A DNA stretch of 64,000 nucleotides from Acidobacteriota bacterium (GCA_009838525.1 VXRJ01000035.1:133462-197461), one strand, 5' to 3'. Positions 45,158-54,581 are shown, counted from the first letter of the stretch. Numbers and translations: made by a program. Notes: generated from the sequence alone by a model not told the origin.

Positions 45158-46677
45158 GCGGCGCGACGGGATGGCGGTTGACGTATTCTCTGGCCGTGGC
45201 CGGACTCCTGTTGGCGTCCGTTGCCGTCCCGGCCTTCGCGCAGACCCAGGGAGACGCGATACCGGCCCATCCCCGCGACCTCGTGTTCGACGCGCTGCAG
45301 TTCGATCCGCCCGACCAGGCGACGCACCGTCACGTCCTGTCGAACGGCGCCATCGCCTTCGTCGTGCCGGACCACGCGCTTCCGCTGGTCACTGTTTCGG
45401 TAGTCGTGCGGACAGGATCCTGGCTGGAGCCTCCCGAGAAGGCCGGACTGGCCTCGCTGACGGGCGGCCAGATGCGCGCCGGGGGCGCCGGCGACCGAGA
45501 CCCCGCCGCGTTCGACGAGGAAGCGGCATTCCTGGCCGCAAACCTGTCGAGCAGCATCGGCGACACCTCGGGCCGGGCCAGCGTCAATTCCCTGACGAAG
45601 GACCTCGACGCGTCACTCGATTTGCTGTTCGACATGCTGCGTCGGCCGCGATTCGATCCGGAGCGTCTTGAGCTGGCGAAGAGTCAGGCGCTACAGGGGA
45701 TGGAACGGCGCAACGACTCCACCCAGAGCATCGAGGTGCGCGAATGGGGGCGTCTGCTGCGCGGTGTCGATCACTTCACGACCACCCCGACGACGCGCGC
45801 GACGATCGAGGCGATCACGCGCGACGACCTGGTGGCCTTTCACGAGCGGTACTACCACCCGGGCAATTTCCTCTTCGCGATCTCGGGCGACGTCGGTCCG
45901 GAAGACATATTGCCCCGGCTCGAGGCGCGGATGGCCGACTGGCCGGCGCGCGAACCGGTAACCGAGCCGGTCCCGGCTCCAACCCACGAGCTTCAGCCGG
46001 GCATCTACGTTGTCGACAAGGACGATGTGAACCAGGGGCGCGTCGTCATCGGCCACCGGGGCACGATGCGGGACAATCCGGACCGCTACGCGCTGATGGT
46101 GATGAACGACATTCTCGGCGGCGGCGGCTTTGCGGCGCGGCTGTTGACCCGCATCCGTTCCGACGAGGGGCTCGCCTACAGCGCCTACTCGTCGTTCGGT
46201 CTCGGCACGTACTACCCTGGCGCCTTTCGGGCCAGCTTTCAGTCCCGCAGCGAGACGGTGGCGCGCGCGACGGCGATCGTGCTGGAGGAAATAGACCGTA
46301 TGCGGACCGAGACCGTCTCCGAGGCGGAGCTCCGCATTTCCAAGGCGTCTTTCATCGAGACCTTCAGCCGCAACTTCTCCAGCCCCGCGTCGACCGCCGG
46401 CCTGTTTGCGAACGACGAATACACGGGCCGCGATCCGGAGTACCTGGTCAACTACCGTGACAACATAGCCGCCGTCAGCGGTGACGACGTGCAGCGTGTC
46501 GCGCAGGAGTACCTCGACCCGGAGGGGTTGGTGATTCTGGTGGTCGGCGACCGGGCGACGATCGAGGCAGGCGACCCGGACAATCCGGAAATCCAGTTGG
46601 AGGGGCTTGCGGGCGGGGCGATTACCGTGATTCCGCTTCCGGATCCGTTTACCATGGAGTATCCATCGGCTCCGTAG
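45154..46677 (+). CDS. M16-family peptidase-like protein lacking the zinc motif
   Basis: 507 aa with an export signal ending near AFAQTQ. The M16 fold is clear (SVVVRTGSWLEPPEKAGLAS; DILGGGGFAARLLTRIRSDEGLAYS), but the HxxEH position reads SLTGGQMRAGG, so it is inactive. Active/inactive M16 pairs form heterodimers, as in mitochondrial processing peptidase and many bacterial pairs; that is the likely role here. Confidence 0.88.
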   Translation: MSGATGWRLTYSLAVAGLLLASVAVPAFAQTQGDAIPAHPRDLVFDALQFDPPDQATHRHVLSNGAIAFVVPDHALPLVTVSVVVRTGSWLEPPEKAGLASLTGGQMRAGGAGDRDPAAFDEEAAFLAANLSSSIGDTSGRASVNSLTKDLDASLDLLFDMLRRPRFDPERLELAKSQALQGMERRNDSTQSIEVREWGRLLRGVDHFTTTPTTRATIEAITRDDLVAFHERYYHPGNFLFAISGDVGPEDILPRLEARMADWPAREPVTEPVPAPTHELQPGIYVVDKDDVNQGRVVIGHRGTMRDNPDRYALMVMNDILGGGGFAARLLTRIRSDEGLAYSAYSSFGLGTYYPGAFRASFQSRSETVARATAIVLEEIDRMRTETVSEAELRISKASFIETFSRNFSSPASTAGLFANDEYTGRDPEYLVNYRDNIAAVSGDDVQRVAQEYLDPEGLVILVVGDRATIEAGDPDNPEIQLEGLAGGAITVIPLPDPFTMEYPSAP

Positions 46678-46694
46678 CCGAAGGTGAGCGCATA

Positions 46695-47021
46695 GTGGCG
46701 GTAACGACCACCTCCCAGCAGAAGCGCCCGCAGTGGCTTGGCTATCTGTTGCTGATAGTGAGCGGCGGGTTGGTCGTGAACCTCCTGGTGGGGGACAGCG
46801 GCCTGCTGGCGATGCGTGCCGCCAACCGTCAGTACGCTGAATTGGAAGCCCGAATCGCAGCGCTGCGGCAGGAGAACGAAGCGCTCCGGGAGGAGGCGCG
46901 CCGCCTCAGGGACGACCCTGGCCGGATCGAGGAGGTCGCTCGCGGCGAACTCGGGCTGATGCGTCCAGGCGAACAGGTGTTCATCATCCGTCCGGACGAA
47001 CCCCGGGAACTTGTGCCGTAG
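46695..47021 (+). CDS. ftsB: FtsB/DivIC-like septum formation protein
   Basis: 108 aa. A short cytoplasmic N-terminus, one transmembrane helix (WLGYLLLIVSGGLVVNLLVG), then a leucine-zipper-like coiled coil (YAELEARIAALRQENEALRE) and the conserved end VARGELGLMRPGEQVFIIR. It would join FtsL and FtsQ at the division site. GTG start with AAGGTGAG upstream. The last four codons (ELVP) and the TAG stop come from a dispersed repeat of family B. Confidence 0.85.
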   Translation: MAVTTTSQQKRPQWLGYLLLIVSGGLVVNLLVGDSGLLAMRAANRQYAELEARIAALRQENEALREEARRLRDDPGRIEEVARGELGLMRPGEQVFIIRPDEPRELVP

Positions 47022-47148
47022 AAGTTTCGCGCCAGCGAAACTTCCAACGCGCCGGGCACGGCGCGCTTTCGCGCCAGCGAGACTTCCAACGCGCCGGCAC
47101 GGCGCGCTTTCGCGCCAGCGGAACTTCCAACGCGTCCGCCGGGCGCGC
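47007..47148. repeat. Dispersed repeat family B with a three-unit tandem array
   Basis: GAACTTGTGCCGTAGAAG (47007-47024) followed by three units of 42, 41 and 41 bases (47025-47066, 47067-47107, 47108-47148). Each starts TTTCGCGCCAGCG, contains ACTTCCAACGCG and ends in a GC-rich inverted repeat. The array separates the convergent ftsB and recA genes and supplies the ftsB stop. A single related unit is at 3616-3680. Confidence 0.75.
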
Positions 47149-47152
47149 CGAC

Positions 47153-48229
47153 TCACACGGCCGCGGTTTCCGCCACCGGGGCGTCGCGCTCGCCGCCGGC
47201 CCTTTCGGGCTCCGAGGCGTCCATGCCGAGCGCCTTCCGCACCTCCGCCTCGATGGCGGCATACAGTTCCGGTTTCGTCTTCAGAAGCCCGCGGACGTTC
47301 TCGCGCCCCTGGCCGAGTCGCTCGCCGCGGTACGAGAACCAGGCGCCGCTCTTCTCGACGACCCGGTGCTCGACGGCGAGGTCGATCAGGTCACCTTCGC
47401 GCGAGATTCCCTCGCCGTACATCACGTCGAACTCCGCGATGCGGAACGGCGGCGCCACCTTGTTCTTCACCACCTTGATGCGCGTCCGGCCCCCGACGAC
47501 CCGGTCGCCGTCCTTGATGGCGCCGATCCGGCGAATGTCGATCCGCACCGAGGCGTAGAACTTCAGGGCGCGCCCGCCGGTGGTGGTTTCCGGATTGCCG
47601 AACATCACGCCGATCTTCTCGCGCAACTGATTGATGAAGATGAGGCAGGTGTTCGACTTCGCCACCACACCGGTCAGTTTCCGGAGCGCCTGCGACATCA
47701 GCCGAGCCTGGAGGCCGACCTGCGAGTCGCCCATCTCCCCCTCGATCTCGGCCCGCGGCACCAGCGCGGCGACCGAGTCGACGACGACGACATCGACCGC
47801 GCCGGATCGGATCAACGTCTCGGTGATTTCCAGCGCCTGCTCGCCATGATCCGGTTGTGACACCAGCAGGCTGTCGAGCACGACCCCCAGTTTGCTGGCG
47901 TAGATCGGATCGAGCGCATGTTCGGCGTCGACGAACGCGGCATTGCCGCCGTTCTGCTGCGCCTGGGCGATGACCTGCAGAGCGAGCGTCGTCTTGCCCG
48001 ACGCCTCCGGGCCGTACACCTCGACCACCCGGCCGCGCGGGACGCCCCCGATGCCGAGCGCATAGTCGATGCCGATCGAACCGGTGGAGATGCTCGGGAT
48101 CCTCGAAAGGCCCCCGGTCTGGCCCAGGCGCATGATCGACCCCTTGCCGAACTGCTTCTCGATTTGACCGACGGCCATGTCGATGGCCTTGCCACGCTCC
48201 TGCGCGATCTTGTCGGAGGACGTCCTCAT
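47153..48229 (-). CDS. recA: Recombinase RecA
   Basis: 358 aa. Walker [24 protein letters not shown], Walker [14 protein letters not shown]1 [17 protein letters not shown] and L2 [20 protein letters not shown] are all intact. It drives homologous recombination and the SOS co-protease reaction. The ATG at 48229 matches the family start ([18 protein letters not shown]) and has AAGGAG upstream. An imperfect dyad at 48293-48308 overlaps a likely -10. Confidence 0.97.
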   Translation of the reverse strand: MRTSSDKIAQERGKAIDMAVGQIEKQFGKGSIMRLGQTGGLSRIPSISTGSIGIDYALGIGGVPRGRVVEVYGPEASGKTTLALQVIAQAQQNGGNAAFVDAEHALDPIYASKLGVVLDSLLVSQPDHGEQALEITETLIRSGAVDVVVVDSVAALVPRAEIEGEMGDSQVGLQARLMSQALRKLTGVVAKSNTCLIFINQLREKIGVMFGNPETTTGGRALKFYASVRIDIRRIGAIKDGDRVVGGRTRIKVVKNKVAPPFRIAEFDVMYGEGISREGDLIDLAVEHRVVEKSGAWFSYRGERLGQGRENVRGLLKTKPELYAAIEAEVRKALGMDASEPERAGGERDAPVAETAAV

Positions 48230-48292
48230 CTTCGGTTCGCTCCTTGCTCCGGAATGGACGGGATGGATGCCGGGCTGCCGCCGCGACCAGTC

Positions 48293-48308
48293 TTCAATAG
48301 TAATCGAA
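48293..48308 (-). promoter_or_regulatory. Imperfect dyad over the recA -10 region
   Basis: TTCAATAGTAATCGAA (plus strand) has TTC/GAA arms and covers the minus-strand TACTAT, a possible -10 for recA. It could be an SOS operator, but the arms are short and the LexA box of this lineage is not known to me. Confidence 0.3.
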
Positions 48309-48377
48309 TCTGCGCAGTATGGCACCGGCCGGATTCCGGCCTCGGCCGGCGCCCGGTGGGCGCGCGCGGCGTCGTGG

Positions 48378-48383
48378 TACGCT
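48378..48383 (+). promoter_or_regulatory. -10-like element for the TPM gene
   Basis: TACGCT ends 7 bases before the GTG at 48391, so the transcript would start at or just before the start codon. No Shine-Dalgarno. Confidence 0.35.
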
Positions 48384-48390
48384 GGTTCGC

Positions 48391-49182
48391 GTGAGTCTGA
48401 CGCGAGCCGCCCGACTGGCGGCGCTGTCCCTGCTGCTGGTCGCGGTGTTGTTCGTCGAGACCGCTGTCGCGCAAGTAGCCCTCCCACCTCGCGCCGACCG
48501 TTCCGTCCATGACGTGGCCGGCGTCCTGTCGAACGAGGCGGTCGACACGATGGAGAGGTTGCACGGCGCACTGTTCGCGCAGACCGGCGTGGCGATTGTC
48601 GTCGTCACGATGCCGTCGCTCGAGGGAGAGCCGGCGGCCGATTTCGCGCTCCGGATCGCCGAGGCCTGGCAGCCGGGACGGGCCGGCGAGGATCGCGGGG
48701 TTGTCGTCGTCATTGCACTGGAGGAACGGGAGCTGTTCATCGCCACCGGTTACGGCGTCGAGGGCTTCCTGCCCGACGGTCGCGTCGGCGCGATCCGTGA
48801 TTTCGCGCGTCCGGCCCTGTCGCAGAACGACTTCTCTACCGGGCTGCTGCAAATCAGCCAGGCGCTGACCGCGGTCTCGGCCGCGGAGTTCAACGTCACC
48901 ATCGATGGAGCCACGCTCAGCACCGTGGCCGCCGCCGGTCAACGCCGCCCGCGTGACGACGGACGGGGCGGCATCCTCGGACTGCTCGTCATGCTCGGGA
49001 TGGGTTTCCTGCTCTTCCGCCACCCGTCGCTCTTCTTCCTGCTGATGTTCTCCGGCATGGGCGGCGGCTACGGCCACCGCGGCGCCGGCGGGTTCGGCGG
49101 CGGTGGGTTCGGTGGCGGCGGTGGATTCGGCGGATTCGGCGGCGGTGGATTCGGCGGCGGCGGCGCCGGGGGGAGTTTCTGA
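48391..49182 (+). CDS. TPM-domain membrane protein (YgcG-like)
   Basis: 263 aa. Signal peptide ending near TAVAQ, TPM domain ([40 protein letters not shown]), a hydrophobic helix ([14 protein letters not shown]) and a glycine-rich tail of GGGFGG repeats, typical of YgcG-type proteins. Role not firmly known. It often pairs with LemA, which is two genes downstream. The next gene overlaps by one base (TGATG). Confidence 0.87.
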   Translation: MSLTRAARLAALSLLLVAVLFVETAVAQVALPPRADRSVHDVAGVLSNEAVDTMERLHGALFAQTGVAIVVVTMPSLEGEPAADFALRIAEAWQPGRAGEDRGVVVVIALEERELFIATGYGVEGFLPDGRVGAIRDFARPALSQNDFSTGLLQISQALTAVSAAEFNVTIDGATLSTVAAAGQRRPRDDGRGGILGLLVMLGMGFLLFRHPSLFFLLMFSGMGGGYGHRGAGGFGGGGFGGGGGFGGFGGGGFGGGGAGGSF

Positions 49183-49934
49183 TGACGACGGTGGACTTGA
49201 GCGACAGTCCGGTCCTGCAGAGGCTGGTGGAGGGCTTGCGCGGGGCGCTGGGGGACGAGCTCGTGAGCGTCGTCCTGTACGGTTCAGCCGCCCGCGGGGA
49301 CTACGACGCATCCACGAGCGACCTGAACATCCTGATCGTCGCGAGCGACCTGAAGCCGACCACGCTGGCGCGGCTCAGCGGTCCGATCCGCCGGTGGGAG
49401 CGAAGCGGGCAGCCCATGGTGCGATTGCTGTCGCCCGCCATCATCCGGGAGTCGGCCGATGTCTTTCCGATCGAGTTCCTCGATCTGCAGGCGTCACACC
49501 GCGTGCTTCACGGCAGCGATCCGTTCGCGACGTTCGAAGTGGAGCTTTCTCACCTTCGAATGCAGTGCGAACGGGAGTTGCGCGAGAAAATGATGCGCCT
49601 GCGTGAGGCCTATATCGAGGCCCACGATGCGCCACCGGCCCTCACCCGGCTCCTGACCCAGTCGTATTCCACGTTCGTCGCACTGTTTCGGGGCTGCCTC
49701 CGCCTGCACGGCGACCCGGTCCCGGCACACAATGAAGAAGTGGCGGCGGCGTTCGCCCGCGCGGCCGATATCGACCTGGCGCCTTTCGACGAGATAGCGC
49801 AACTGAAGCATGGCGAGGCGCCGCGGTCGGATCTGACCGAGTTGTTCGCGCGGTACTACGACGCTCTCACGGCGGCCGTGGCCCGGATCAACCGCTTTGC
49901 CCCGCCCGCCGGTGATCCGGCGGCGTCGGCTTAA
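49182..49934 (+). CDS. Nucleotidyltransferase-fold protein, probably inactive
   Basis: 250 aa. The N-terminal nucleotidyltransferase core has VVLYGSAARGDYDASTSDLN; the second metal-binding residue of DxD is Asn49 (D47-L-N49), so catalysis is doubtful. The rest is helical and resembles KNTase-C-like domains (RLLTQSYSTFVALFRGCLRL). It sits between a TPM gene and lemA in one operon. Substrate unknown. Confidence 0.75.
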   Translation: MTTVDLSDSPVLQRLVEGLRGALGDELVSVVLYGSAARGDYDASTSDLNILIVASDLKPTTLARLSGPIRRWERSGQPMVRLLSPAIIRESADVFPIEFLDLQASHRVLHGSDPFATFEVELSHLRMQCERELREKMMRLREAYIEAHDAPPALTRLLTQSYSTFVALFRGCLRLHGDPVPAHNEEVAAAFARAADIDLAPFDEIAQLKHGEAPRSDLTELFARYYDALTAAVARINRFAPPAGDPAASA

Positions 49935-49954
49935 CCGATCGGAGGAATGGAAGG

Positions 49955-50539
49955 ATGAAGAAGGGAATCATCGCGATGATCGCGATTGGCGTGCTGGGCG
50001 TCCTGCTGTTCGGCGTGCTGATCGTCGGGGGGCTGCTGGTTTCGCGCTACAACAGCCTGGTGACCGCCAACGAGCAGATCGACGGTGCCTGGGCACAGGT
50101 TGAGAACGTGCTGCAGCGCCGTGGCGATCTGATACCGAACCTCGTCGCCACGGTTCAGGGTTTCGCGGATCAGGAGCAGGAGATCTTCACCGACGTGGCG
50201 AACGCGCGAAGTCGCCTCGCCGGCGCGGTAACTCCGGCGGAGGCGGGAGCGGCCAACGCGGGGCTGACCGGCGCGCTGGGTCGGCTGCTGGCCATTTCCG
50301 AGAACTACCCGCAGCTCCGGTCGAACGAGAATTTCATCCGTCTGCAGGACGAACTGGCCGGATCGGAGAACCGAATAGCCGTCGAACGCCGGCGCTACAA
50401 TGACGCGGTCAGGGCCTACAACACGCAGGTCCTGAGGTTCCCCACCAACATGGTGGCCGGGATGTTCGGCTTTTCGGACCGCGAGTACTTCGAGGCGGAC
50501 GAGGCAGCAGCGGAGGTGCCGCAGGTAGCGTTTCAATGA
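49955..50539 (+). CDS. lemA: LemA family protein
   Basis: 194 aa. One N-terminal transmembrane helix, then the LemA helical domain with SRYNSLVTANEQIDGAWAQV, QRRGDLIPNLVATVQGFADQ and RRRYNDAVRAYNTQVLRFP. The function of the family is unclear; many members are membrane proteins with an outside C-terminus. GGAGGAATGGAAGG precedes the ATG. The next gene overlaps by 4 bases (ATGA). Confidence 0.93.
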   Translation: MKKGIIAMIAIGVLGVLLFGVLIVGGLLVSRYNSLVTANEQIDGAWAQVENVLQRRGDLIPNLVATVQGFADQEQEIFTDVANARSRLAGAVTPAEAGAANAGLTGALGRLLAISENYPQLRSNENFIRLQDELAGSENRIAVERRRYNDAVRAYNTQVLRFPTNMVAGMFGFSDREYFEADEAAAEVPQVAFQ

Positions 50540-52638
50540 TCAGAACATCGCTCGGCGGCGGCGATTTCGGAGCGGCGGGATGGCCGGCGCGGGGGATCGC
50601 CCTGGCGGTTGCCGCCGGGCTTGCCGGTGCGGTGCTGGGCGGGTCGCAACAGCCGGATGCCGCGGCTGCCCTGACGATCGAGGTAACGCCGGCGGAGTTG
50701 ACGCTCGAGGTGGGGGAGACGGTCCAGCTTTCCGCGACCGTCCGCGACGCCGACGGCAATGCGGTGGATGACCCTGCCCTCGTCTACTACTCGCGCGCCC
50801 GGCGCAGCGTCGGGGTGTCGCGCGAGGGGCTGGTGCGGGCAATGCGGCCCGGCACCCACACGCTGGTAGTGCTCGTCCCCGCCGACCGGAACGACCGGAG
50901 CCGGCGCCCGGAGGCCCGCGTTCGTACGGAGGTGCAGGTGACCGTGCCTCAACCGCCGATCGCGGACGTGGCATTCACCGATCTCCCGGACCGGTTCTAC
51001 GTGGGGACCCGTCCCCGCCTCGACGTGACGCTGACGGACACCACCGGCGCGCGCCGGGACGACGTTAGGCCGGCATTCAGTTCCGCTGACCCGGCGGTCG
51101 CCGCGATCGACCGCTTCGGCAATCTCGCCCTCCGTCGGCCGGGCATGGTCGACGTGACCGCAGCGGTCGACGGTGTGAGTGACGTGGTGACGATCGATGT
51201 CGTCACGAATCCAATCGCCGCGCTCGAGCTCCGCGCGAGCGCAGAGGGCGGCCGGACCGGCGACGTTATCCGCTTCACCGCGGCGGCGACCGACGAGTTG
51301 GGCCGCGAGGTCGATTCCGTTCCGATCGGCTTCGCGGTGGGTGGCGAGACGGCGTCCGGCATCGTCGCCTCCGGGGCGCCGGCGCAGATCGCCGCCGATG
51401 GGCGGTTCGTCGCGGAGCGGTCGGGCACCTACACCGTCATCGCCACGTCGGGAAGCCACAGCGCCGCCGCCACCGTCGCCATCGAACCGCGGGACGTCTA
51501 CCGCGAGATAGAGGTGGTGGGCCGCGGCAGGGTGCTCGATCGGCGATCGTCCGACCTCTGGGTCTGGGAGGGAACCGACGGCCGCGACTACGCCATCACC
51601 GGCACCTGGGGCGCTGATGGACACTCCTACTTCTGGGATGTGACGGACCCGGCCAACATCGAGAAGATTCAGGAAGTGCAGGTAGACGCCCGGACCGTCA
51701 ATGACGTGAAGGTATCGCCGGACGGCGAGGTAGCGGTGATCGGCCGCGAGGGGGCGTCGAACCGGCGGAACGGCATCGTCGTGTTGGGGGCCGGCAATCC
51801 GCGCGAAGGGGTCCCGGTGCTCTCGGAGTTCACGGATCAGCTTACCGGCGGCGTACACAACGTCTTCGTCGATGGAGACCACGTCTACGCCCTGAGCGCC
51901 GGTCGCCGCTATGACGTGATCAGCATCGAGGATCCGCGCGAGCCGCAACGGGTCGGCCGTTTCGAGCTCGACACGCCGGGCCACGCCGTCCATGACGTCT
52001 GGATTCAGGACGGCATTGCCTTCTCGTCCAACTGGGCCGACGGCGTGGTGGCGGTCGACGTCGGTGGCGGCGGCCGCGGCGGAACGCCGGAGCGCCCCGT
52101 CGAGCTGGGACGCTACGCCTATCCGAACGGCTGGAACCATGCGGCGTTTCCTTACCGCAGCCAGTCGACCGGCGCGTTCTACCTCTTTGCCGGTGACGAG
52201 GCATATCCCTACGGCGGCCTCGGCACGGACGACGACGGTTCGGACGACGAGCCGTTCCGGACCGCCGGGTGGATCCACGTCATCGAATGGAGCGACTGGG
52301 ACAACCCCCGCGAAGTGGCGCGCTACCAGGTGCCGGAGGCAGGCACGCACAACATCTGGGTGGAGGACGACCTGATGTACGTCGGCTTCTACTATCCCGG
52401 AGGCCTGCGGGTCGTCGACGTCTCCGGTGAGTTGATGGGCGACCTCTACCGGCAGGGACGCGAGGTGGCGCGGTTCGTGCCGTTCGATCACGAGGGCTTC
52501 ACGCCGAACGCGCCGTTCGTCTGGGGACCGCAGCCCTACAAGGGGCACGTCTTCTTCACCGACTACAACAGCGGACTCTGGGCGGTCCGGCTTATGGAGA
52601 AGACCGGTCCCGCGCCGGTGATCGGCGAACCGCAGTAA
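50536..52638 (+). CDS. Ig-like/LVIVD-repeat propeller protein
   Basis: 700 aa. An N-terminal hydrophobic signal, then Ig-like (BIG2-type) domains (TPAELTLEVGETVQLSATV; FSSADPAVAAIDRFGNLALR) and a C-terminal beta-propeller of LVIVD-type blades (YFWDVTDPANIEKIQEVQV; VRVVD-like GGLRVVDVSGELMG; YDVISIEDPREPQRVGRFEL). Probably a secreted or surface protein. Start overlaps the lemA stop; the YVTN propeller follows after 13 bases. Confidence 0.85.
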   Translation: MIRTSLGGGDFGAAGWPARGIALAVAAGLAGAVLGGSQQPDAAAALTIEVTPAELTLEVGETVQLSATVRDADGNAVDDPALVYYSRARRSVGVSREGLVRAMRPGTHTLVVLVPADRNDRSRRPEARVRTEVQVTVPQPPIADVAFTDLPDRFYVGTRPRLDVTLTDTTGARRDDVRPAFSSADPAVAAIDRFGNLALRRPGMVDVTAAVDGVSDVVTIDVVTNPIAALELRASAEGGRTGDVIRFTAAATDELGREVDSVPIGFAVGGETASGIVASGAPAQIAADGRFVAERSGTYTVIATSGSHSAAATVAIEPRDVYREIEVVGRGRVLDRRSSDLWVWEGTDGRDYAITGTWGADGHSYFWDVTDPANIEKIQEVQVDARTVNDVKVSPDGEVAVIGREGASNRRNGIVVLGAGNPREGVPVLSEFTDQLTGGVHNVFVDGDHVYALSAGRRYDVISIEDPREPQRVGRFELDTPGHAVHDVWIQDGIAFSSNWADGVVAVDVGGGGRGGTPERPVELGRYAYPNGWNHAAFPYRSQSTGAFYLFAGDEAYPYGGLGTDDDGSDDEPFRTAGWIHVIEWSDWDNPREVARYQVPEAGTHNIWVEDDLMYVGFYYPGGLRVVDVSGELMGDLYRQGREVARFVPFDHEGFTPNAPFVWGPQPYKGHVFFTDYNSGLWAVRLMEKTGPAPVIGEPQ

Positions 52639-52651
52639 TCCGGCGGGACAG

Positions 52652-53704
52652 ATGACGCTGCGCTCGACGCGGATCGCTCTGCTGCTGGGGCTGGCCGCCA
52701 TCGGCGCGGTGGCCGCCGCGACGCCACCCGACCCGCCGACACGCAGCTACTGGGTCTACGTCTGCGCCGAATCGGAGGACGAGGTGGCGCTGGTCCGCTA
52801 CGGCCCGGAGGGCGCCGCAGTGGAGAAGACCATCCGGGTCGGCAGCTTCCCGAACGAGATCGAGGGGCCGCACGGCATCACCGTCGATCCCGACGGCCGG
52901 CACTGGTACGTCTCCCTGGCGCACGGCGTCCCGTTCGGCAGCGTCCACAAGTATGAGACCGGGACCGACGACTGGGTGGGGGACGTCACCCTTGGCCTCT
53001 ATCCCGCGACGATGGATGTCTCGCCGGCGACCGGTCTGCTCTGGGTGGTCAATTTCAACCTCCATGGCGGCATGCAGCCGAGCAGCGTTTCGGCCGTCGA
53101 AACGGAGACCATGGCGGAAGTCGCGCGTATCGACAGCGGCGTCATGCCGCACGGTTCGCGCGTCAGCCGGGACGGCACGCGGCACTATTCCGTGAACATG
53201 ATGGGCGCGGAGCTGGTCGAGATGGATGCGCTCCACTTCGAGGTCGCCCGCCGCCTCCCGCTCGGGGACGGGGTGCAGCCTACCTGGGTCACGAGGCCCA
53301 CGCCCGATAACGTCGTCTACGTGACCGGCAACAACGTCGCGAAGATCTTCGAAGTCGATCTCGACGCGTGGACCATCACGCGTACCTTCGAGACGGGCCG
53401 TGGTCCCTACAACCTGGCTCTCACTCCGGACGACGCCACCCTGGTCGCGACCTACAAGACGGGCGACGCCGTCGCGTTCTGGGATCTGGCGTCGGGCGTC
53501 GAGCGGGCACGAATGACCACGTCCCGCACCATCCCGCACGGGGTGGTCATTACACCGGACGGCGCCTACGCCTTCGTCACCGTGGAGGGTGTGGGCAGCG
53601 ACCCCGGCACGGTCGAGATCTACGACGTCGCCGCCGCGGAACGGGTGGCCGCCGTCGACATCGGCAAGCAGGCGGGCGGTCTCGCGTTCTGGAAGATGAA
53701 CTGA
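52652..53704 (+). CDS. YVTN-type beta-propeller protein
   Basis: 350 aa with a signal peptide (residues 1-25). Seven-bladed propeller repeats such as GITVDPDGRHWYVSLAHG, MDVSPATGLLWVVNFN, GSRVSRDGTRHYSVNMMG and VVITPDGAYAFVTVEG. Related to surface-layer propellers and to lactonase/nitrite-reductase-like proteins; no catalytic motif can be assigned. Last gene of the operon starting at 48391. Confidence 0.85.
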   Translation: MTLRSTRIALLLGLAAIGAVAAATPPDPPTRSYWVYVCAESEDEVALVRYGPEGAAVEKTIRVGSFPNEIEGPHGITVDPDGRHWYVSLAHGVPFGSVHKYETGTDDWVGDVTLGLYPATMDVSPATGLLWVVNFNLHGGMQPSSVSAVETETMAEVARIDSGVMPHGSRVSRDGTRHYSVNMMGAELVEMDALHFEVARRLPLGDGVQPTWVTRPTPDNVVYVTGNNVAKIFEVDLDAWTITRTFETGRGPYNLALTPDDATLVATYKTGDAVAFWDLASGVERARMTTSRTIPHGVVITPDGAYAFVTVEGVGSDPGTVEIYDVAAAERVAAVDIGKQAGGLAFWKMN

Positions 53705-53742
53705 CGCGCCGGTGCGCCCCGCTTCGCGCCGCAGCCCGGTGC

Positions 53743-53760
53743 GCCGGCCTCCAGGCCGGC
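53743..53760. repeat. Palindromic repeat family A, copy 5 (terminator-like)
   Basis: GCCGGCC-TCCA-GGCCGGC between the convergent YVTN and DUF5916 genes, 38 bases after the YVTN stop. Same core and orientation as the copy at 22925. Confidence 0.6.
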
Positions 53761-53789
53761 AATAGGCTAGTGTTCCAGCACGTTGCCGG

Positions 53790-54479
53790 CTAGTACCGGA
53801 ACAGGTACGAGATCTTGCCGAAGACCGCGCGGTTCGTGCGCTGGAGGGCAGTGGTGGGGAAGAGGATGCTGTCGATCCGCGAGCCGCGCTGGAAGCGGTC
53901 GTCATAGCCGGCGAAAACCACCGTGCCCGCGTTGATCCGGTAGGTGAACAGGATGTTGTTGCCGACCGTCACCGACTGCGTGTTGTGCTCGGCGATGTGT
54001 CGCAACAGCAGCCGCTCGGTGAACTGGTAGGTCGTGCGCGTCCGGAAGATCTTGACGTTGAAGACGTCGACACCGTCGAGAGGGTTCGTGAAATCGCTCG
54101 AGATCATGGTGAACTCGGTCCGCAGGCGGGTCGTCGGCTGATAGCGGACGTTGACGTTTCCGATGGTCGAGCGTCCGAGGTACGGGCTGTCGGAGTAGAG
54201 GATGCCGTCACCCCAGTTGTAGCCGCCGTACAGCGAAACGGTGCGCGAACTGATGACGCCGAAGAAGCCGAAGCCCGTCTTGCGGAAGTCGACTTCCCCG
54301 TAGCGCTCCAGATCGCGGCTGACGAATCCGGTTATCGCCATGTTGTTGCGGAACGAGAAGTTGGCCATTCCCTGGAGTTGTTCGTCCTGCAATACGCCCG
54401 CGTGGTCGTAGAGGCGCAGGTAGGTGACCGAGGGCCCCCAGGTCATCAGGGTCGACTCGGGCCACCACTGGTACCCCAC
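53790..54479 (-). CDS. DUF5916 barrel protein, C-terminal fragment after an internal stop
   Basis: 229 aa from GTG 54479; homology continues back to 54581, directly after the TGA that ends the upstream fragment in the same frame. It contains amphipathic beta-strands (WPESTLMTWGPSVTYLRLY; NVNVRYQPTTRLRTEFTMI) ending in the Phe-rich FGKISYLFRY typical of outer-membrane barrels. It is the missing end of the protein at 54582-56783 and is unlikely to be made on its own. Confidence 0.75.
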   Translation of the reverse strand: MGYQWWPESTLMTWGPSVTYLRLYDHAGVLQDEQLQGMANFSFRNNMAITGFVSRDLERYGEVDFRKTGFGFFGVISSRTVSLYGGYNWGDGILYSDSPYLGRSTIGNVNVRYQPTTRLRTEFTMISSDFTNPLDGVDVFNVKIFRTRTTYQFTERLLLRHIAEHNTQSVTVGNNILFTYRINAGTVVFAGYDDRFQRGSRIDSILFPTTALQRTNRAVFGKISYLFRY

Positions 54480-54581
54480 GGTCCCGCTCGTCTGGCGCAG
54501 GTCGACGCGCGGGAGGAAGCCCGATCCGGTCGCGAAGTCCCGGTCGATGCTGCTGTGGGAGATGTTGTAGCTGAGGTTACG

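Noticed and set aside
47022-47148. CRISPR-like array
   Set aside because: Units are directly adjacent without spacers and end in GC-rich dyads; no cas gene is near.
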